Positions 48,466-58,421 of a DNA stretch of 64,000 nucleotides are shown in pieces. How positions within the stretch are numbered: the stretch's first letter is position 1; each line of letters begins with the position of its first letter. Source of the stretch: Ovoidimarina sp963698645 (GTDB lineage: Bacteria; Pseudomonadota; Alphaproteobacteria; Rhodobacterales; Rhodobacteraceae); the NCBI GenBank assembly GCA_963698645.1, contig CAVORP010000001.1, positions 620,001-684,000 on the forward strand. The letters run 5' to 3'. The notes below the pieces were generated by a model that was not told where the DNA came from, did not search any database, and saw nothing but the letters and a program-made list of their open reading frames with translations. The translations under genes and the position numbers were made by a program.

Positions 48466-50266
48466 TCACCCATCCATCTTCAACGCCTGAATGAACGCCG
48501 TCTGCGGGATCTCCACCTTCCCGAACTGGCGCATCTTCTTCTTGCCCGCCTTCTGCTTCTCCAGCAGCTTCTTCTTCCGCGTGGCGTCGCCGCCATAGCA
48601 TTTCGCCGTCACGTCCTTCCGCAACGCGCTCAACGTCTCCCGCGCGATCACCTTGCCGCCGATGGCCGCCTGGATCGGGATCTTGAACATGTGGCGCGGG
48701 ATCAGGTCCTTGAGCTTTTCGCACATCATCCGCCCGCGGCTTTCCGCCCGGTCGCGATGCACCATCATCGACAGCGCATCCACCGGCTCGTCATTCACCA
48801 GCACCTGCATCTTCACAAGGTTGTCGGTGCGGTAGCCGATCATCTGGTAGTCGAAACTGGCATATCCCTTGGTCACCGATTTCAGCCGGTCGTAGAAGTC
48901 GAACACCACCTCGTTCAGCGGCAGGTCATAGACCACCATCGCCCGTGACCCGGCATAGGTCAGGTCCATCTGGATCCCCCGCCGGTCCTGACAGAGCTTG
49001 AGCACATCGCCAAGGTACTCGTCCGGCACAAGGATCGTGGCCTTGATCCGCGGCTCCTCGAGGTGATCCACCAGCGTCATGTCGGGCATGTCGGCGGGGT
49101 TGTGCAGCTCCATCATCGTCCCGTCGCGCAGGTAGATGTGATAGACCACGCTGGGCGCCGTGGTGATCAGGTCGATATCGTATTCCCGCTCGATCCGGTC
49201 GCGGATCACCTCGAGGTGCAACAGCCCAAGAAAGCCGCAGCGGAACCCGAAGCCCAGCGCGGCGCGCGGTCTCCATCTCATAGGTGAAACTCGCGTCGTT
49301 CAGCGCCAGTTTCTCGATCGCGTCGCGCAGATCCTCGAACTGGGCCGCATCCACCGGGAACAGCCCGCAGAACACCACCGGGATCGACGGCTTGAACCCC
49401 GGCAGGGCCTTTTCGCAGGGCCGCTTCTCGTGGGTGATCGTGTCGCCCACCCGCGTGTCGCGCACCTGCTTGATCGACGCCGTGAGGATGCCGATCTCGC
49501 CCGGGCCCAGTTCCTTGATATCCACCATCTGCGGTTTCAGGACGGCAAGCTTGTCGATCCCGTAGCGGGCGCCGGTCTGCATCATCTTGATGTTGTCGCC
49601 CTTGCGGATCACCCCGTCGATCACCCGGATCATCACGACCACGCCCAGATAGGGGTCGTACCACGAATCCACCAGCATCGCCTTCAACGGCGCGTCCCGG
49701 TCGCCCTTGGGCGCGGGCAGGCGCGTGACGATCGCCTCCAGCACATCAGGAATACCAAGGCCCGTCTTGGCGCTGATCTGCACCGCGTCCGAGGCGTCGA
49801 TCCCGATCACGTCCTCGATCTGCTCCGCCACCCGGACCACATCGGCCGCGGGCAGGTCGATCTTGTTCAGAACCGGCACGACCTCGTGGCCCGCATCGAT
49901 CGCCTGATAGACATTGGCCAGCGTCTGTGCCTCGACCCCCTGCGACGCGTCGACGACCAGAAGCGATCCCTCGACCGCCTGCATCGAGCGGCTCACCTCA
50001 TAGGCGAAATCCACATGCCCGGGCGTGTCGATCAGGTTCAGGATATAGGTCTCGCCATCCTTCGCCGGATACTCGATCCGCACGGTGTTGGCCTTGATCG
50101 TGATGCCCCGCTCGCGCTCGATATCCATCGAGTCGAGCATCTGTTCCTTCATGTCCCGTTCCGCCACGGTCCCGGTCAGTTGGATCAGCCGGTCGGCCAA
50201 GGTGGATTTCCCGTGGTCGATATGCGCCACGATCGAGAAATTGCGGATATGTGCAAGGTCGGTCAT
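48466..50266 (-). CDS. lepA: Elongation factor 4 (LepA; one apparent frameshift)
   Basis: A translational GTPase that acts on stalled ribosomes. The start at 50266 gives MTDLAHIRNFSIVAHIDHGK; Walker/G1 is AHIDHGKSTLADR, G3 DTPGHVDFAYEV, G4 VLNKIDLP. The C-terminal LepA-specific domain ends IPQTAFIQALKMDG. One extra C near 49268 breaks the frame; deleting it joins YEMETARAL to GFGFRCGFLGLLH and gives exactly 599 residues. Confidence in the identity is very high; the break is almost surely an error. Confidence 0.97.
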
Positions 50267-50433
50267 GGTGAGGATATGTAGGGGATTTCGGGGTTTGGCA
50301 ATGGGGATGGTACAGGGCCGATCAAGAGAATTGGGCGGCGCCGTGACCGAAGGGTGAGGGCTTTTGCACCCGCCCCATGGGTGCGGTTCGCGCGCTGCCC
50401 GGAGGCGCCCCGTGCCGGACCAAGACTCAAACC

Positions 50434-50463
50434 ATGCGCATGGTTTCCGCATGATTTCCGCAT
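50434..50463. repeat. 30-bp dispersed repeat, copy 2
   Basis: Identical over 30 bases to 3549-3578. Here it lies 77 bases upstream of the ParB-like gene in the divergent region between it and lepA. The surroundings share only partial similarity (both are followed a few bases on by an A-run). Confidence 0.85.
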
Positions 50464-50540
50464 GACATGCACATCGCCAAAAAACCCACCACCTTCGCCG
50501 CATCCATGCTAGGCTCCCAAGACCTTCGAGAGGGTTGCCG

Positions 50541-50789
50541 ATGCTGCGTACCCACGTCTGCGAGATCGCCGATATCTATGTTCCCGCGAAACGGGTCCAG
50601 ACGCTCGATCCCGAAAAGGTCGTGGCGCTGGCCGAGGATATTCTGCAGAACGGACAGAAGACGCCGATCCGGCTGCGCAAGGATGGCGACCGCTACGTGC
50701 TGATCGAGGGCCTGCACCGGCTCGAGGCGCTGCGGGCCTTGGGCGAGACCACGGTCGAAGCATTTCTGACCAGCGCGCGGCTCCACTGA
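50541..50789 (+). CDS. Small ParB/sulfiredoxin-domain protein
   Basis: An 82-residue protein that is essentially one ParB N-terminal domain: ADIYVPAKRVQTLDPEKVVAL, then NGQKTPIRLRKDGDRYVLIEG and LHRLEALRALGETTVEAF, corresponding to the GERR-containing nucleotide-binding region (here GLHRLEAL). The HTH and dimer domains of a partition ParB are missing and no parA or ParS is near, so plasmid partition is unlikely. A start codon TTG at 50535 is open; I chose the ATG at 50541. Function unknown. Confidence 0.8.
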   Translation: MLRTHVCEIADIYVPAKRVQTLDPEKVVALAEDILQNGQKTPIRLRKDGDRYVLIEGLHRLEALRALGETTVEAFLTSARLH

Positions 50790-50875
50790 CCCCAAGTTCG
50801 TAATTGAAAATTCACCGATTCCATGGCATGAGAATCTCCAAGGCGACGGACCAACCGCGCGACGGAGGCAGCAGA

Positions 50876-51169
50876 ATGAAACACCTTCTTATCGGGGCTG
50901 TGCTGGGTTTTCTGGCCCTTCCCGCCCATGCGGGCATGATCCAGAACGCCTGCCTCACGGCGGAACGGCGCGGCGATCCGGGGCTCTGCGCCTGCATCCA
51001 GGCCGCCGCCGATCGCACCCTGTCGCGGAGCGACCAGAAACTCGCGGCAAGCTTCTTCCGCGATCCCGACCGCGCACAGGAAATCCGTCGTTCCGACCGC
51101 CGCGCGCATGAGGTGTTCTGGGAACGCTATCGTGCCTTCGGTGAGGTGGCCGAGGCTTTCTGCAGCTGA
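50876..51169 (+). CDS. Exported conserved hypothetical protein
   Basis: A 97-residue periplasmic protein: signal MKHLLIGAVLGFLALPAHA (AHA cleavage) then GMIQNACLTAERRGDPGLCACIQAAADRT and RSDQKLAASFFRDPDRAQEIR. Three Cys residues in the first half (NAC...LCAC) suggest a disulfide. A GGAGG site precedes the ATG. Family function unknown. Its last 43 bases overlap the convergent phosphatase gene. Confidence 0.75.
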   Translation: MKHLLIGAVLGFLALPAHAGMIQNACLTAERRGDPGLCACIQAAADRTLSRSDQKLAASFFRDPDRAQEIRRSDRRAHEVFWERYRAFGEVAEAFCS

Positions 51170-51606
51170 GCGATGAGGCCGGCCGAGGCCGCTTCGATCA
51201 GGTCCAGCGCCGCCTCGAAATCACGCGTGTAATAAGGGTCCGGAACCTCCTCCACGGGGGCATCCTCGGCATGGCTCAGGAACAGCGATACCTCTGTATC
51301 CGACCCCGAAGGCCGCAACCGCTCAAGCGCCGCCATATTGCCCCGGTCCATCGCGATGATCCGGTCGAAACGGTCGAAATCATCGCCCGTGACCTGCCGC
51401 GCCCGCAGCCCGGCGATGTCATAGCCCCGCTCCGCCGCCGCCTGGATCGCCGGGCCATAGGGCGGATTACCCAGATGCCAGTCACCGGTGCCGGCGCTGT
51501 CCACCACCACCTCCAGCCCCTCTGCCTCGGCCATCGCCGCAAAGACCCCCTCCGCCGTGGGCGAGCGGCAGATATTGCCAAGACAGACGAACAATATCCG
51601 GCTCAT
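51127..51606 (-). CDS. Low-molecular-weight protein tyrosine phosphatase
   Basis: A 159-residue enzyme with the P-loop CLGNICRSPTAEG at residues 8-20 (C(X)5RS) and the acidic loop VPDPYYTRDFE with the general acid Asp. Start at 51606 (MSRILFVCL) preferred over 51627. The last residues (KASATSPKAR) overlap the neighbouring exported-protein gene, which is unusual, but both readings are intact. Confidence 0.92.
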   Translation of the reverse strand: MSRILFVCLGNICRSPTAEGVFAAMAEAEGLEVVVDSAGTGDWHLGNPPYGPAIQAAAERGYDIAGLRARQVTGDDFDRFDRIIAMDRGNMAALERLRPSGSDTEVSLFLSHAEDAPVEEVPDPYYTRDFEAALDLIEAASAGLIAQLQKASATSPKAR

Positions 51607-51691
51607 GGCAACGGGTTCCGATGACATTCGGGTGTTCTCATGTTCGTTCCTTCCCTAGTCTTCCGGTCACTATAGCAACGGGACGCGCAGC

Positions 51692-52390
51692 TTGGCACGC
51701 AACATCCTGATCCTGACCGGCGCCGGCATCTCGGCCGAAAGCGGTCTGGGCACGTTCCGCGACACCGGTGGGCTGTGGTCGCGCTATGCGCTCGAGGACG
51801 TGGCGACGCCGCAGGGCTTCGCCCGCGATCCGGCTCTGGTCCACGACTTCTACAATGCCCGCCGGGCGAATTGCCTGGCCGCCCGGCCCAACGCAGCCCA
51901 TCACGCGCTGGCGAGGCTCGAAACCGACTGGCCGGGACGGCTCACCATCGTCACCCAGAATATCGACGATCTGCACGAACGCGCCGGAAGCCGCGCCGTG
52001 ATCCATATGCACGGAGAGGTGATGCGCGCGCTCTGCGCCGCCTGCTCCCATCGTTGGGACGCGCCGCCGGCAATGTCGCGGGACCTGCCATGCCCGGCCT
52101 GCGCGGCGGCCGCATCGCGCCCCGATGTCGTCTGGTTCGGCGAAATGCCCTATCACATGGACCGGATCGAAACCCTGTTGCAACAGGCCGATCTGTTCGT
52201 GGCGATCGGCACCTCGGGCACGGTCTATCCTGCCGCCGGGTTTGTCGAGGCCGCCCGGGCCATGGACATCGAAACGCTCGAGCTCACGCTCGAACCCTCT
52301 GCGGCCTCGGAATTGTTCGACGAGGCCCGGCACGGACCTGCCACAAGGCTGGTCCCTGACTGGGCAAATGGGCTTCTGTCCGGCAACTAG
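51692..52390 (+). CDS. cobB: NAD-dependent deacylase (sirtuin)
   Basis: A class III deacetylase that could control acyl-lysine enzymes such as PrpE. The 232-residue protein has GAGISAESGLGTFRD (NAD-binding), TQNIDDLHERAG with catalytic HGEV (VIHMHGEV), and two zinc CxxC pairs (CAACSHRW and CPACAAA). The reading begins at a TTG at 51692; an ATG start is absent in this frame near there, so the exact start is less sure. Intact. Confidence 0.92.
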   Translation: MARNILILTGAGISAESGLGTFRDTGGLWSRYALEDVATPQGFARDPALVHDFYNARRANCLAARPNAAHHALARLETDWPGRLTIVTQNIDDLHERAGSRAVIHMHGEVMRALCAACSHRWDAPPAMSRDLPCPACAAAASRPDVVWFGEMPYHMDRIETLLQQADLFVAIGTSGTVYPAAGFVEAARAMDIETLELTLEPSAASELFDEARHGPATRLVPDWANGLLSGN

Positions 52391-52863
52391 TTGGTGGTTT
52401 GGCCCATATGCGCCTGCGGACCCGGTTTGCGGTTCAGATCCACCGGGATCTCGACAGTCACGTCGCCCGCAACCTCGAATTCAAGCGTCACCGTCACGGC
52501 CGTCCCGTCTTCGAAGGGCTGCGTCAGCCCCATGAACATGATGTGATCGCCCCCCCGGGCAAGCATGTGCGACGCACCCGCCGCGATGGCGATTCCATCC
52601 TCGACCTCGACCATGCGCATGATGCCATTGGCGTCTTCCAGATGGGTATGGATTTCGACCCGCTGGGCCGCGTCCGACGTCACGCCGATCAGCCGGTCAT
52701 CCGCATCGGACAGATTGGTCAGAACCATGAACGCCGCGCCCGATTTCGCCGTGGGCGAGGATGCACGGGCATAGGCGTCCTCGACCCGCATCATGGCCTC
52801 GCCAGCAAATGCAGGCAGGGAAAGTGCGGCCAGAAGGCCCGCAATGATCGTCGTCTTCAACAT
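52387..52863 (-). CDS. Periplasmic copper chaperone PCu(A)C-like protein
   Basis: A 158-residue exported protein with signal LLAALSLPAFA and the PCu(A)C copper motif spread over VEIHTHLEDANGIMRM and GASHMLARGGDHIMFMGL (His/Met ligands, H...M...HxM pattern). It could deliver Cu(I) to cytochrome oxidase. Its stop overlaps the cobB stop region by 4 bases (convergent). Intact. Confidence 0.92.
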   Translation of the reverse strand: MLKTTIIAGLLAALSLPAFAGEAMMRVEDAYARASSPTAKSGAAFMVLTNLSDADDRLIGVTSDAAQRVEIHTHLEDANGIMRMVEVEDGIAIAAGASHMLARGGDHIMFMGLTQPFEDGTAVTVTLEFEVAGDVTVEIPVDLNRKPGPQAHMGQTTN

Positions 52864-52942
52864 GGGAAGTTCCTTCCTTGATCCGTGTTGCCCTTCATCT
52901 ATGAACGGCGACGCGGCGGACCAAGAGGCGAAAACGACGCAA

Positions 52943-52959
52943 CCCCGCCAAAGGCGGGG
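52943..52959 (-). terminator. Terminator after rpmB
   Basis: CCCCGCC-AAA-GGCGGGG is a 7-bp GC stem downstream of the rpmB stop on the minus strand, followed by TTGCGTCGTTTT. Confidence 0.7.
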
Positions 52960-52986
52960 CTGAAGAGACGGTCGTCGAAAAGGGGA

Positions 52987-53274
52987 TCAGGCGGTTGCCA
53001 GAGCCTTTGCGATGTCTTTCTTGATCTTCAGCGCACGGGCCGAAAGCTCGGTATCCTTGGCTTTCGCCATGAACCCGTCCAGACCACCACGGTGGTCCAC
53101 GGTGCGCAGCGCCGACGACGACACCTTGAGACGGAAACTGCGCCCCAATGATTCCGACATCAGCGCGGTCTCGGTCAGGTTCGGCAGGAACCGGCGTCTG
53201 GTCCTGTTTTTGGCGTGGCTGACATTGTTGCCAACCATCGGGCCTTTTCCGGTCAATTCGCAAACGCGCGACAT
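52987..53274 (-). CDS. rpmB: 50S ribosomal protein L28
   Basis: A 95-residue protein starting MSRVCELTGKGPMVGNNV and continuing SHAKNRTRRRFLPNL, the L28 signature; the longer C-terminal arm is usual in alphaproteobacteria. An open upstream start at 53343 is not family-like. Monocistronic with a terminator. Confidence 0.97.
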   Translation of the reverse strand: MSRVCELTGKGPMVGNNVSHAKNRTRRRFLPNLTETALMSESLGRSFRLKVSSSALRTVDHRGGLDGFMAKAKDTELSARALKIKKDIAKALATA

Positions 53275-53487
53275 GGGCGTATTCCTCGGCTCAACATTCA
53301 GTCTGACGGGCGGCCTGATAACAGGCCCAATAGAAAGGGGCAAGGCCGGTGGCCCTGCCCGAGAATCCGTTTGCGGGGTTTACTGTGGCGCATCCAAGGC
53401 GTCAAGACCCTCAGGGCCTCGGCGGGGCTGACACCGGCACGCCGGGCCGCTAGGCTGCGACGAAAGAGCAGAACACGCAGGAAAGCA

Positions 53488-54150
53488 ATGCGCGAGACCG
53501 CGCTTTACGCGCCCATCAAGGCCTATCTCGAGGCACAGGGTTATGAGGTCAAGGCGGAAATCGGTGCCGCCGATGTCGTGGCGATGCGTGCTGACGAACC
53601 TCCGGTGATCGTCGAACTCAAGACGGGTTTCTCACTGTCGCTGTTCCATCAGGCAGTCGCGCGTCAGGCCGTGACCGACGCGGTCTATGTCGCTGTTCCG
53701 AAACCAAAAGGCCTGCGCGCGCTTCGCGATAACGTGGCGCTGGCCCGCCGTCTGGGTCTGGGGGTGATCTGCATCCGGGCACGGGACGGGTTTGTCGAGG
53801 TGCTTGCCGATCCCGGCCCTTATCAACCCCGCAAGTCGCCCCGCCGCACCGCCCGTCTCTTGCGTGAATTCGCCCGCCGCGTGGGCGACCCGAATACCGG
53901 CGGCGCAACCCGGGTCGGGCTGGTCACCTCTTACCGGCAGGATGCGCTGCGCTGTCTGGCCTGTCTTGCCGGGCGCGATGCGGCCCGGGGTGCGGAAGTG
54001 GCCCGGGAAACCGGCGTGCCCACCGCCACGCGCCTGATGGCGGATGATCACTACGGGTGGTTCGAAAGGGTGGATCGCGGCATCTACCGGCTGACGCCAA
54101 AGGGCCGGGAGGCGCTTGCGGATTATGCGGATGTGCTGGAAGCGCTCTGA
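53488..54150 (+). CDS. DUF2161 family protein (putative PD-(D/E)XK nuclease fold)
   Basis: A 220-residue protein of the DUF2161 family. The N-terminal MRETALYAPIKAYLEAQGYEVKAEIGAADVVAM and PPVIVELKTGFSLSLFHQA contain the acid, D and ExK residues of the restriction-endonuclease-like core. The C-terminal about 80 residues look like a winged-helix domain (GVPTATRLMADDHYGWFERV). Function unknown; a nuclease role is inferred. No partner defence genes are adjacent. Intact. Confidence 0.82.
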   Translation: MRETALYAPIKAYLEAQGYEVKAEIGAADVVAMRADEPPVIVELKTGFSLSLFHQAVARQAVTDAVYVAVPKPKGLRALRDNVALARRLGLGVICIRARDGFVEVLADPGPYQPRKSPRRTARLLREFARRVGDPNTGGATRVGLVTSYRQDALRCLACLAGRDAARGAEVARETGVPTATRLMADDHYGWFERVDRGIYRLTPKGREALADYADVLEAL

Positions 54151-54157
54151 GGCGCTC

Positions 54158-55165
54158 TCAGCCGCCCCCACCGCCAACGCCCTGCAATGTCTCAAGAACC
54201 TCTGCCGCTGCAGATGCCGGGCTGCGTTCTCCGCGCGCCACCGCCCCGCCCAGATCCTCCATCGCGGCCCGCGTCCGGGGATCCGCCGCAAGCTGCGCCA
54301 GAAGCCCCTGACGCACCTCTTCCTCGAACCAGTGCCGCGCCTGTTCGGCCCGCCGCGCCTGCCAATGACCCTCGTCCTTGCGCCACCGCGCCAGCGCGCG
54401 GATCTCGTCCCAGGCGGCCTCAAGCCCGCTGCCTTCAAGCGCCGAAACCATCGCCGCCTTGGGAAATCCGTCTGGGTCCTGCGGACGCCGTCGAAGCAAC
54501 CGCAGGGCCCCCGCGTAATCCGCACAGGTGCGTGTCGCCGCCGCTTTCAGGTCGCCATCGGCCTTGTTCACAAGGATCATGTCGGCGATCTCCATGATCC
54601 CGCGCTTGACCCCCTGCAATTCGTCGCCCCCCGCAGGCGCCATCAGCAGAACGAACAGATCGGCCATCTCGGCCACCATCACCTCGGACTGGCCAACCCC
54701 CACGGTTTCGATCAGCACCACGTCGAACCCCGCCGCCTCGCAGGCCATCACCACCTCGCGCGTACGTCGCGCGACCCCGCCCAGCGCCGACTGCGCGGGC
54801 GAGGGCCGGATATAGGCAAGGGGATCGCGCGACAGCCGCTCCATCCGCGTCTTGTCCCCCAGAATCGAGCCTCCTGTACGGGCCGAAGACGGATCGACCG
54901 CCAGCACCGCAACCCGCAGGCCCTGTCCGGTCAGCAACAGGCCAAACGCCTCGATGAAGGTGGATTTGCCCACGCCCGGCGTTCCCGACAATCCAATCCG
55001 CAAAGCCTCCCGGCCTGCCCCGCGCAACCTGTCGAGAAGCGCGAGCGCCTCGGCCCGGTGATCGGCCCGCTGGCTTTCGATCAGCGTGATCGCACGCGCA
55101 AGTGCCCTGCGGTCGCCCGCGATAACGGCCTCGGCCAGTGGTAAATCGGGGGATGATCCGGGCAA
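54158..55165 (-). CDS. meaB: Methylmalonyl-CoA mutase chaperone GTPase MeaB
   Basis: A G3E-family GTPase that protects and loads the B12 mutase. The 335-residue protein has G1 SGTPGVGKSTFIE, the switch motifs VDPSSARTGGSILGDKTRM and IETVGVGQSE, and the base motif VNKADGD. Mutase genes are not in the window. B12 use fits the class II ribonucleotide reductase at 32444. Intact. Confidence 0.95.
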   Translation of the reverse strand: MPGSSPDLPLAEAVIAGDRRALARAITLIESQRADHRAEALALLDRLRGAGREALRIGLSGTPGVGKSTFIEAFGLLLTGQGLRVAVLAVDPSSARTGGSILGDKTRMERLSRDPLAYIRPSPAQSALGGVARRTREVVMACEAAGFDVVLIETVGVGQSEVMVAEMADLFVLLMAPAGGDELQGVKRGIMEIADMILVNKADGDLKAAATRTCADYAGALRLLRRRPQDPDGFPKAAMVSALEGSGLEAAWDEIRALARWRKDEGHWQARRAEQARHWFEEEVRQGLLAQLAADPRTRAAMEDLGGAVARGERSPASAAAEVLETLQGVGGGGG

Positions 55166-55265
55166 GGTTCGGCCTATGTTTCGTTCCGGGTTGTTGACGC
55201 ATTGGCGTCAGTCATGCCTCTTGGTCAGCGCGGTTGTCCAGACGCGACGAAGAAAAGGTTGGTTC

Positions 55266-55982
55266 ATGCGGTATCTTTGGGTCTGGTTGGTCACCCTGAT
55301 GGTTCTGGCTGGGGCAGTTTCGGCACAGACCCGGGACGAGGGCCGTTTCGACATCATCCTTCTGGGCGTCAAGGCCGGCGAGTTGCACTTTGCCGGCGTG
55401 GTCGAGAACGGGCGCTATTCGACCTCCGGTCGCCTTGCCAGCACCGGCCTTCTCGCCTTCGTCCGCGAGGTCAGCTATGTCGCCAGCGCGCAGGGGCGGG
55501 TCTCGCAAGGCCGCTTGATCCCCATCCGCTATACCGAAGCCGCCGATACCGGAAGCCGCGTGTCCGAATCCGAAATGGCCTATGTCAACGGGACGCCGCA
55601 GGTAAGGCGCTACGCTCCCGCCCGCGATCCGCGCCCCGAGGATGTGGACCCAGCCTCGCAATCGGGCACACTCGATCCGATGACAGCGCTCTATGCCGTG
55701 CTGCGGGATGTGCCCCGCGCCGAGGCCTGCAAGCTCAACGTCGCCATGTTCGACGGTCGCCGCGCCAGCCGGGTCCAGATGTCGCCCGAGGCCCAGACCG
55801 AGGCGCGGATCGATTGCACCGGCGCCTATATCCGCGTCGCGGGCTTCAGCGCAGAGGACATGGCCGAGCGGCGGGTCTTTCCCTTCAACCTGCGCTACGC
55901 CCCTGCCGAAGGTGACCTCTGGCGCGTCGAACGGGTCGAGTTCCAGACCCTCTATGGCAAGGCGCGGCTCATTCGGCGATAA
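55266..55982 (+). CDS. DUF3108 family exported protein
   Basis: A 238-residue protein with a signal peptide (WVWLVTLMVLAGAVSAQ) and a beta-rich mature part: RFDIILLGVKAGELHF and YSTSGRLASTGLLAFVREVSY. This is the DUF3108 family, possibly lipid- or membrane-associated; function unknown. It lies 8 bases upstream of hrpB. Intact. Confidence 0.85.
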   Translation: MRYLWVWLVTLMVLAGAVSAQTRDEGRFDIILLGVKAGELHFAGVVENGRYSTSGRLASTGLLAFVREVSYVASAQGRVSQGRLIPIRYTEAADTGSRVSESEMAYVNGTPQVRRYAPARDPRPEDVDPASQSGTLDPMTALYAVLRDVPRAEACKLNVAMFDGRRASRVQMSPEAQTEARIDCTGAYIRVAGFSAEDMAERRVFPFNLRYAPAEGDLWRVERVEFQTLYGKARLIRR

Positions 55983-55990
55983 GGTCGCCC

Positions 55991-58421
55991 ATGACCACGG
56001 CCATGAACACGGCGCTGCCCATCGACACGATCCTGCCCGACCTGATTGGCGCGGTGAAGGACCATGGCCTTGCCGTCGTCGAGGCCCCGCCCGGCGCGGG
56101 CAAGACGACACGCGTTCCCCTTGCGCTTCTCGGTGCCAGGCCTGGTACCCGCATCGTCATGCTGGAACCCCGCCGGATCGCGGCCCGCGCCGCCGCGGAA
56201 CGCATGGCCCAGACATTGGGCGAACCGGTGGGTCAGACCGTGGGCTACCGGATCCGGGGCGAGGCCCGAACCTCGCGTGCAACCCGGATCGAGGTCGTGA
56301 CCGAAGGCATCCTGACCCGAATGCTGCAATCCGATCCCTCGCTTGCGGGGATCGACACCGTGATCTTCGACGAATTCCACGAACGCTCGCTCAATGCCGA
56401 CCTGGGACTTGCGCTTTGCCTCGAGGCGCGCGCGGCGCTCCGACCGGATCTGAACCTCGTGGTGATGTCGGCCACGCTGGACGGCACGGCGGTGGCCGAC
56501 CTGATGGGCGCGCCGGTGATCCGATCCGAAGGCCGGACCTTTCCTGTCGAAACCCGCTGGCGCGACCGCCCGCTCGCCAAGGACGACGATTCGAGGCGGC
56601 GATGGCCGAACTTGCCCTCCGCGCACTCTCCGAGACGACCGGGAGCGTCCTTGCCTTCCTGCCGGGCGAGGGCGAGATCCGCCGGGTCGAAGCCGCGCTC
56701 TCAGGCAGGCTGCCACCCGGTTGCGCGCTGCGCCCGCTCTACGGCGCGTTGCCCTTCGCGGCCCAGCGCGCGGCCATCGCACCGGAGACCACCGGGCGCA
56801 AGCTGGTCCTCGCGACCGCCATCGCCGAGACCTCGCTGACGATCGAGGGAGTCGAGGTCGTGCTTGACGGCGGCCTTGCCCGGCGGGCCCGGTTCGATCC
56901 CGGGTCTGGCATGTCGCGCCTCGTGACCGAACGGGTCAGCCGGGCCGAGGCGACCCAACGTCAGGGCCGCGCCGGACGTCTCTCTCCGGGGGTCTGCTAC
57001 CGGCTCTGGACCAAGGGAGAAGAGGGGGCGTTGCCCGCCTACGCGCCTGCCGAGATCGAGGTGGCCGACCTTGCCGGGCTGGCACTTGAACTGGCGCAAT
57101 GGGGCGCAAGATCCCCCGACGAACTGACCTTTCTGACACCACCGAACCCGGGGGCCTTCGCCGAGGCGCGGCGGCTTCTGACCGGGCTGGGCGCGCTCGA
57201 TGCAAAGGGCGCGATCACCGATCACGGACGCCAGCTTGCCGCATTGCCACTGCACCCGCGCCTTGGCCACATGCTGGCCATCGCCGGCCGGGATGCCGCG
57301 CCGCTTGCGGCGCTTCTGGCCGAGCGTGACCCGATGCGGGATGCCGGCGCCGATCTGTCGCTGCGGCTGAAGGCGATCAAACAGGGCGACCCGCGCGCAG
57401 ACAGGGCGGGGCTCGACAGGATCAGGAGCGAGGCCAAACGCCTGTCCCGGGACCTGCATGCAGGTACAGGTCTCTCTCCGGGCCAGATGGCGGCCCTCGC
57501 CTATCCCGACCGGATCGGGCTTCGGCGGCCCGGCGACGATCCCCGCTGGGTGCTCTCCGGCGGCACGGGAACCCGCATGGACCCCGCCGACCCGATGGCG
57601 GCGGCGCGGCTGATCGTCGTCACCGATACCGACGGTGCCCCCCGCGACGCGCGGATCCGACAGGCCGTCGCCCTGTCCGAAGCTGAATTGCGCGCCGTCC
57701 ATGGCGATCTGATCGCGTGGCAGGACCTGTGCATCTGGTCCCGGCGGGACGGTCGGGTCCTGGCGCGCCGTCAGGAACGACTGGGCGCGCTCGTGCTCGA
57801 GGACCGCAACTGGGCCGACGCCCCGGCGGATGCCATGGCCCGCGCCATGCTGGACGGGGTGCGCGAACTGGGTCTTGTCTGGACGGACGCCGCAGCCCGG
57901 TTCCGCGCCCGTGTCGAATTGGTCCGCGCGACCGAACCGACCCTGCCCGCAATGGACGATGCCACCCTGATGGCGACGCTCGACGACTGGCTTCTGCCGC
58001 ATCTGGGCGCGACCCGAACCGCCGCCGCGTGGCGTGGTTTCGATCTTCTGCCCGCCCTGCGCGCGATGCTCGATTGGGACCAGATGCAGCTTCTGGACCG
58101 GGCTGCACCGGCAAGTTTTTCAACACCCCTGGGTCGCGCGGTGCCCATCGATTACGCGGGCGAAAGCCCCGCGATCGCCGTCAGGCTGCAAGAGATGTTC
58201 GGCCTGACCGCGCATCCCTCAATCGCGGGCAGGCTTTGCGGATCACGCTTCTTTCCCCTGCCGGGCGTCCGGTTCAGGTGACGACCGATCTGCCGGGCTT
58301 CTGGGCCAGTTCCTATGCCGATGTGCGCAAGGACATGCGCGGACGGTACCCCAAACACCCTTGGCCCGAGGATCCCACGGCAGCCGACCCGACGCTGCGC
58401 GCCAAACCTCGAAAATCCTAG
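55991..58421 (+). CDS. hrpB: ATP-dependent helicase HrpB (two apparent frameshifts)
   Basis: A DEAH-box RNA helicase of about 810 residues. PPGAGKTTRVPLALL (Walker A), FDEFHERSLNADLG (DEFH form of DEAH), SATLDG and the helicase C motif VSRAEATQRQGRAGR are present. The ATG at 55991 begins MTTAMNTALPIDT. Frames break near 56590 and 58225; here one base must be added (or two removed), for example to join the KDDD region to FEAAMAELALRAL and to read ALRITLLSPAGRPVQV. The protein ends at the TAG of 58419-58421, overlapping the gnd stop by 4 bases. Its RNA target is unknown. Confidence 0.9.

Noticed and set aside
50541..50789. Plasmid partition locus (ParB-like gene)
   Set aside because: Only the N-terminal ParB domain is present, with no parA, no HTH and no rep gene nearby.
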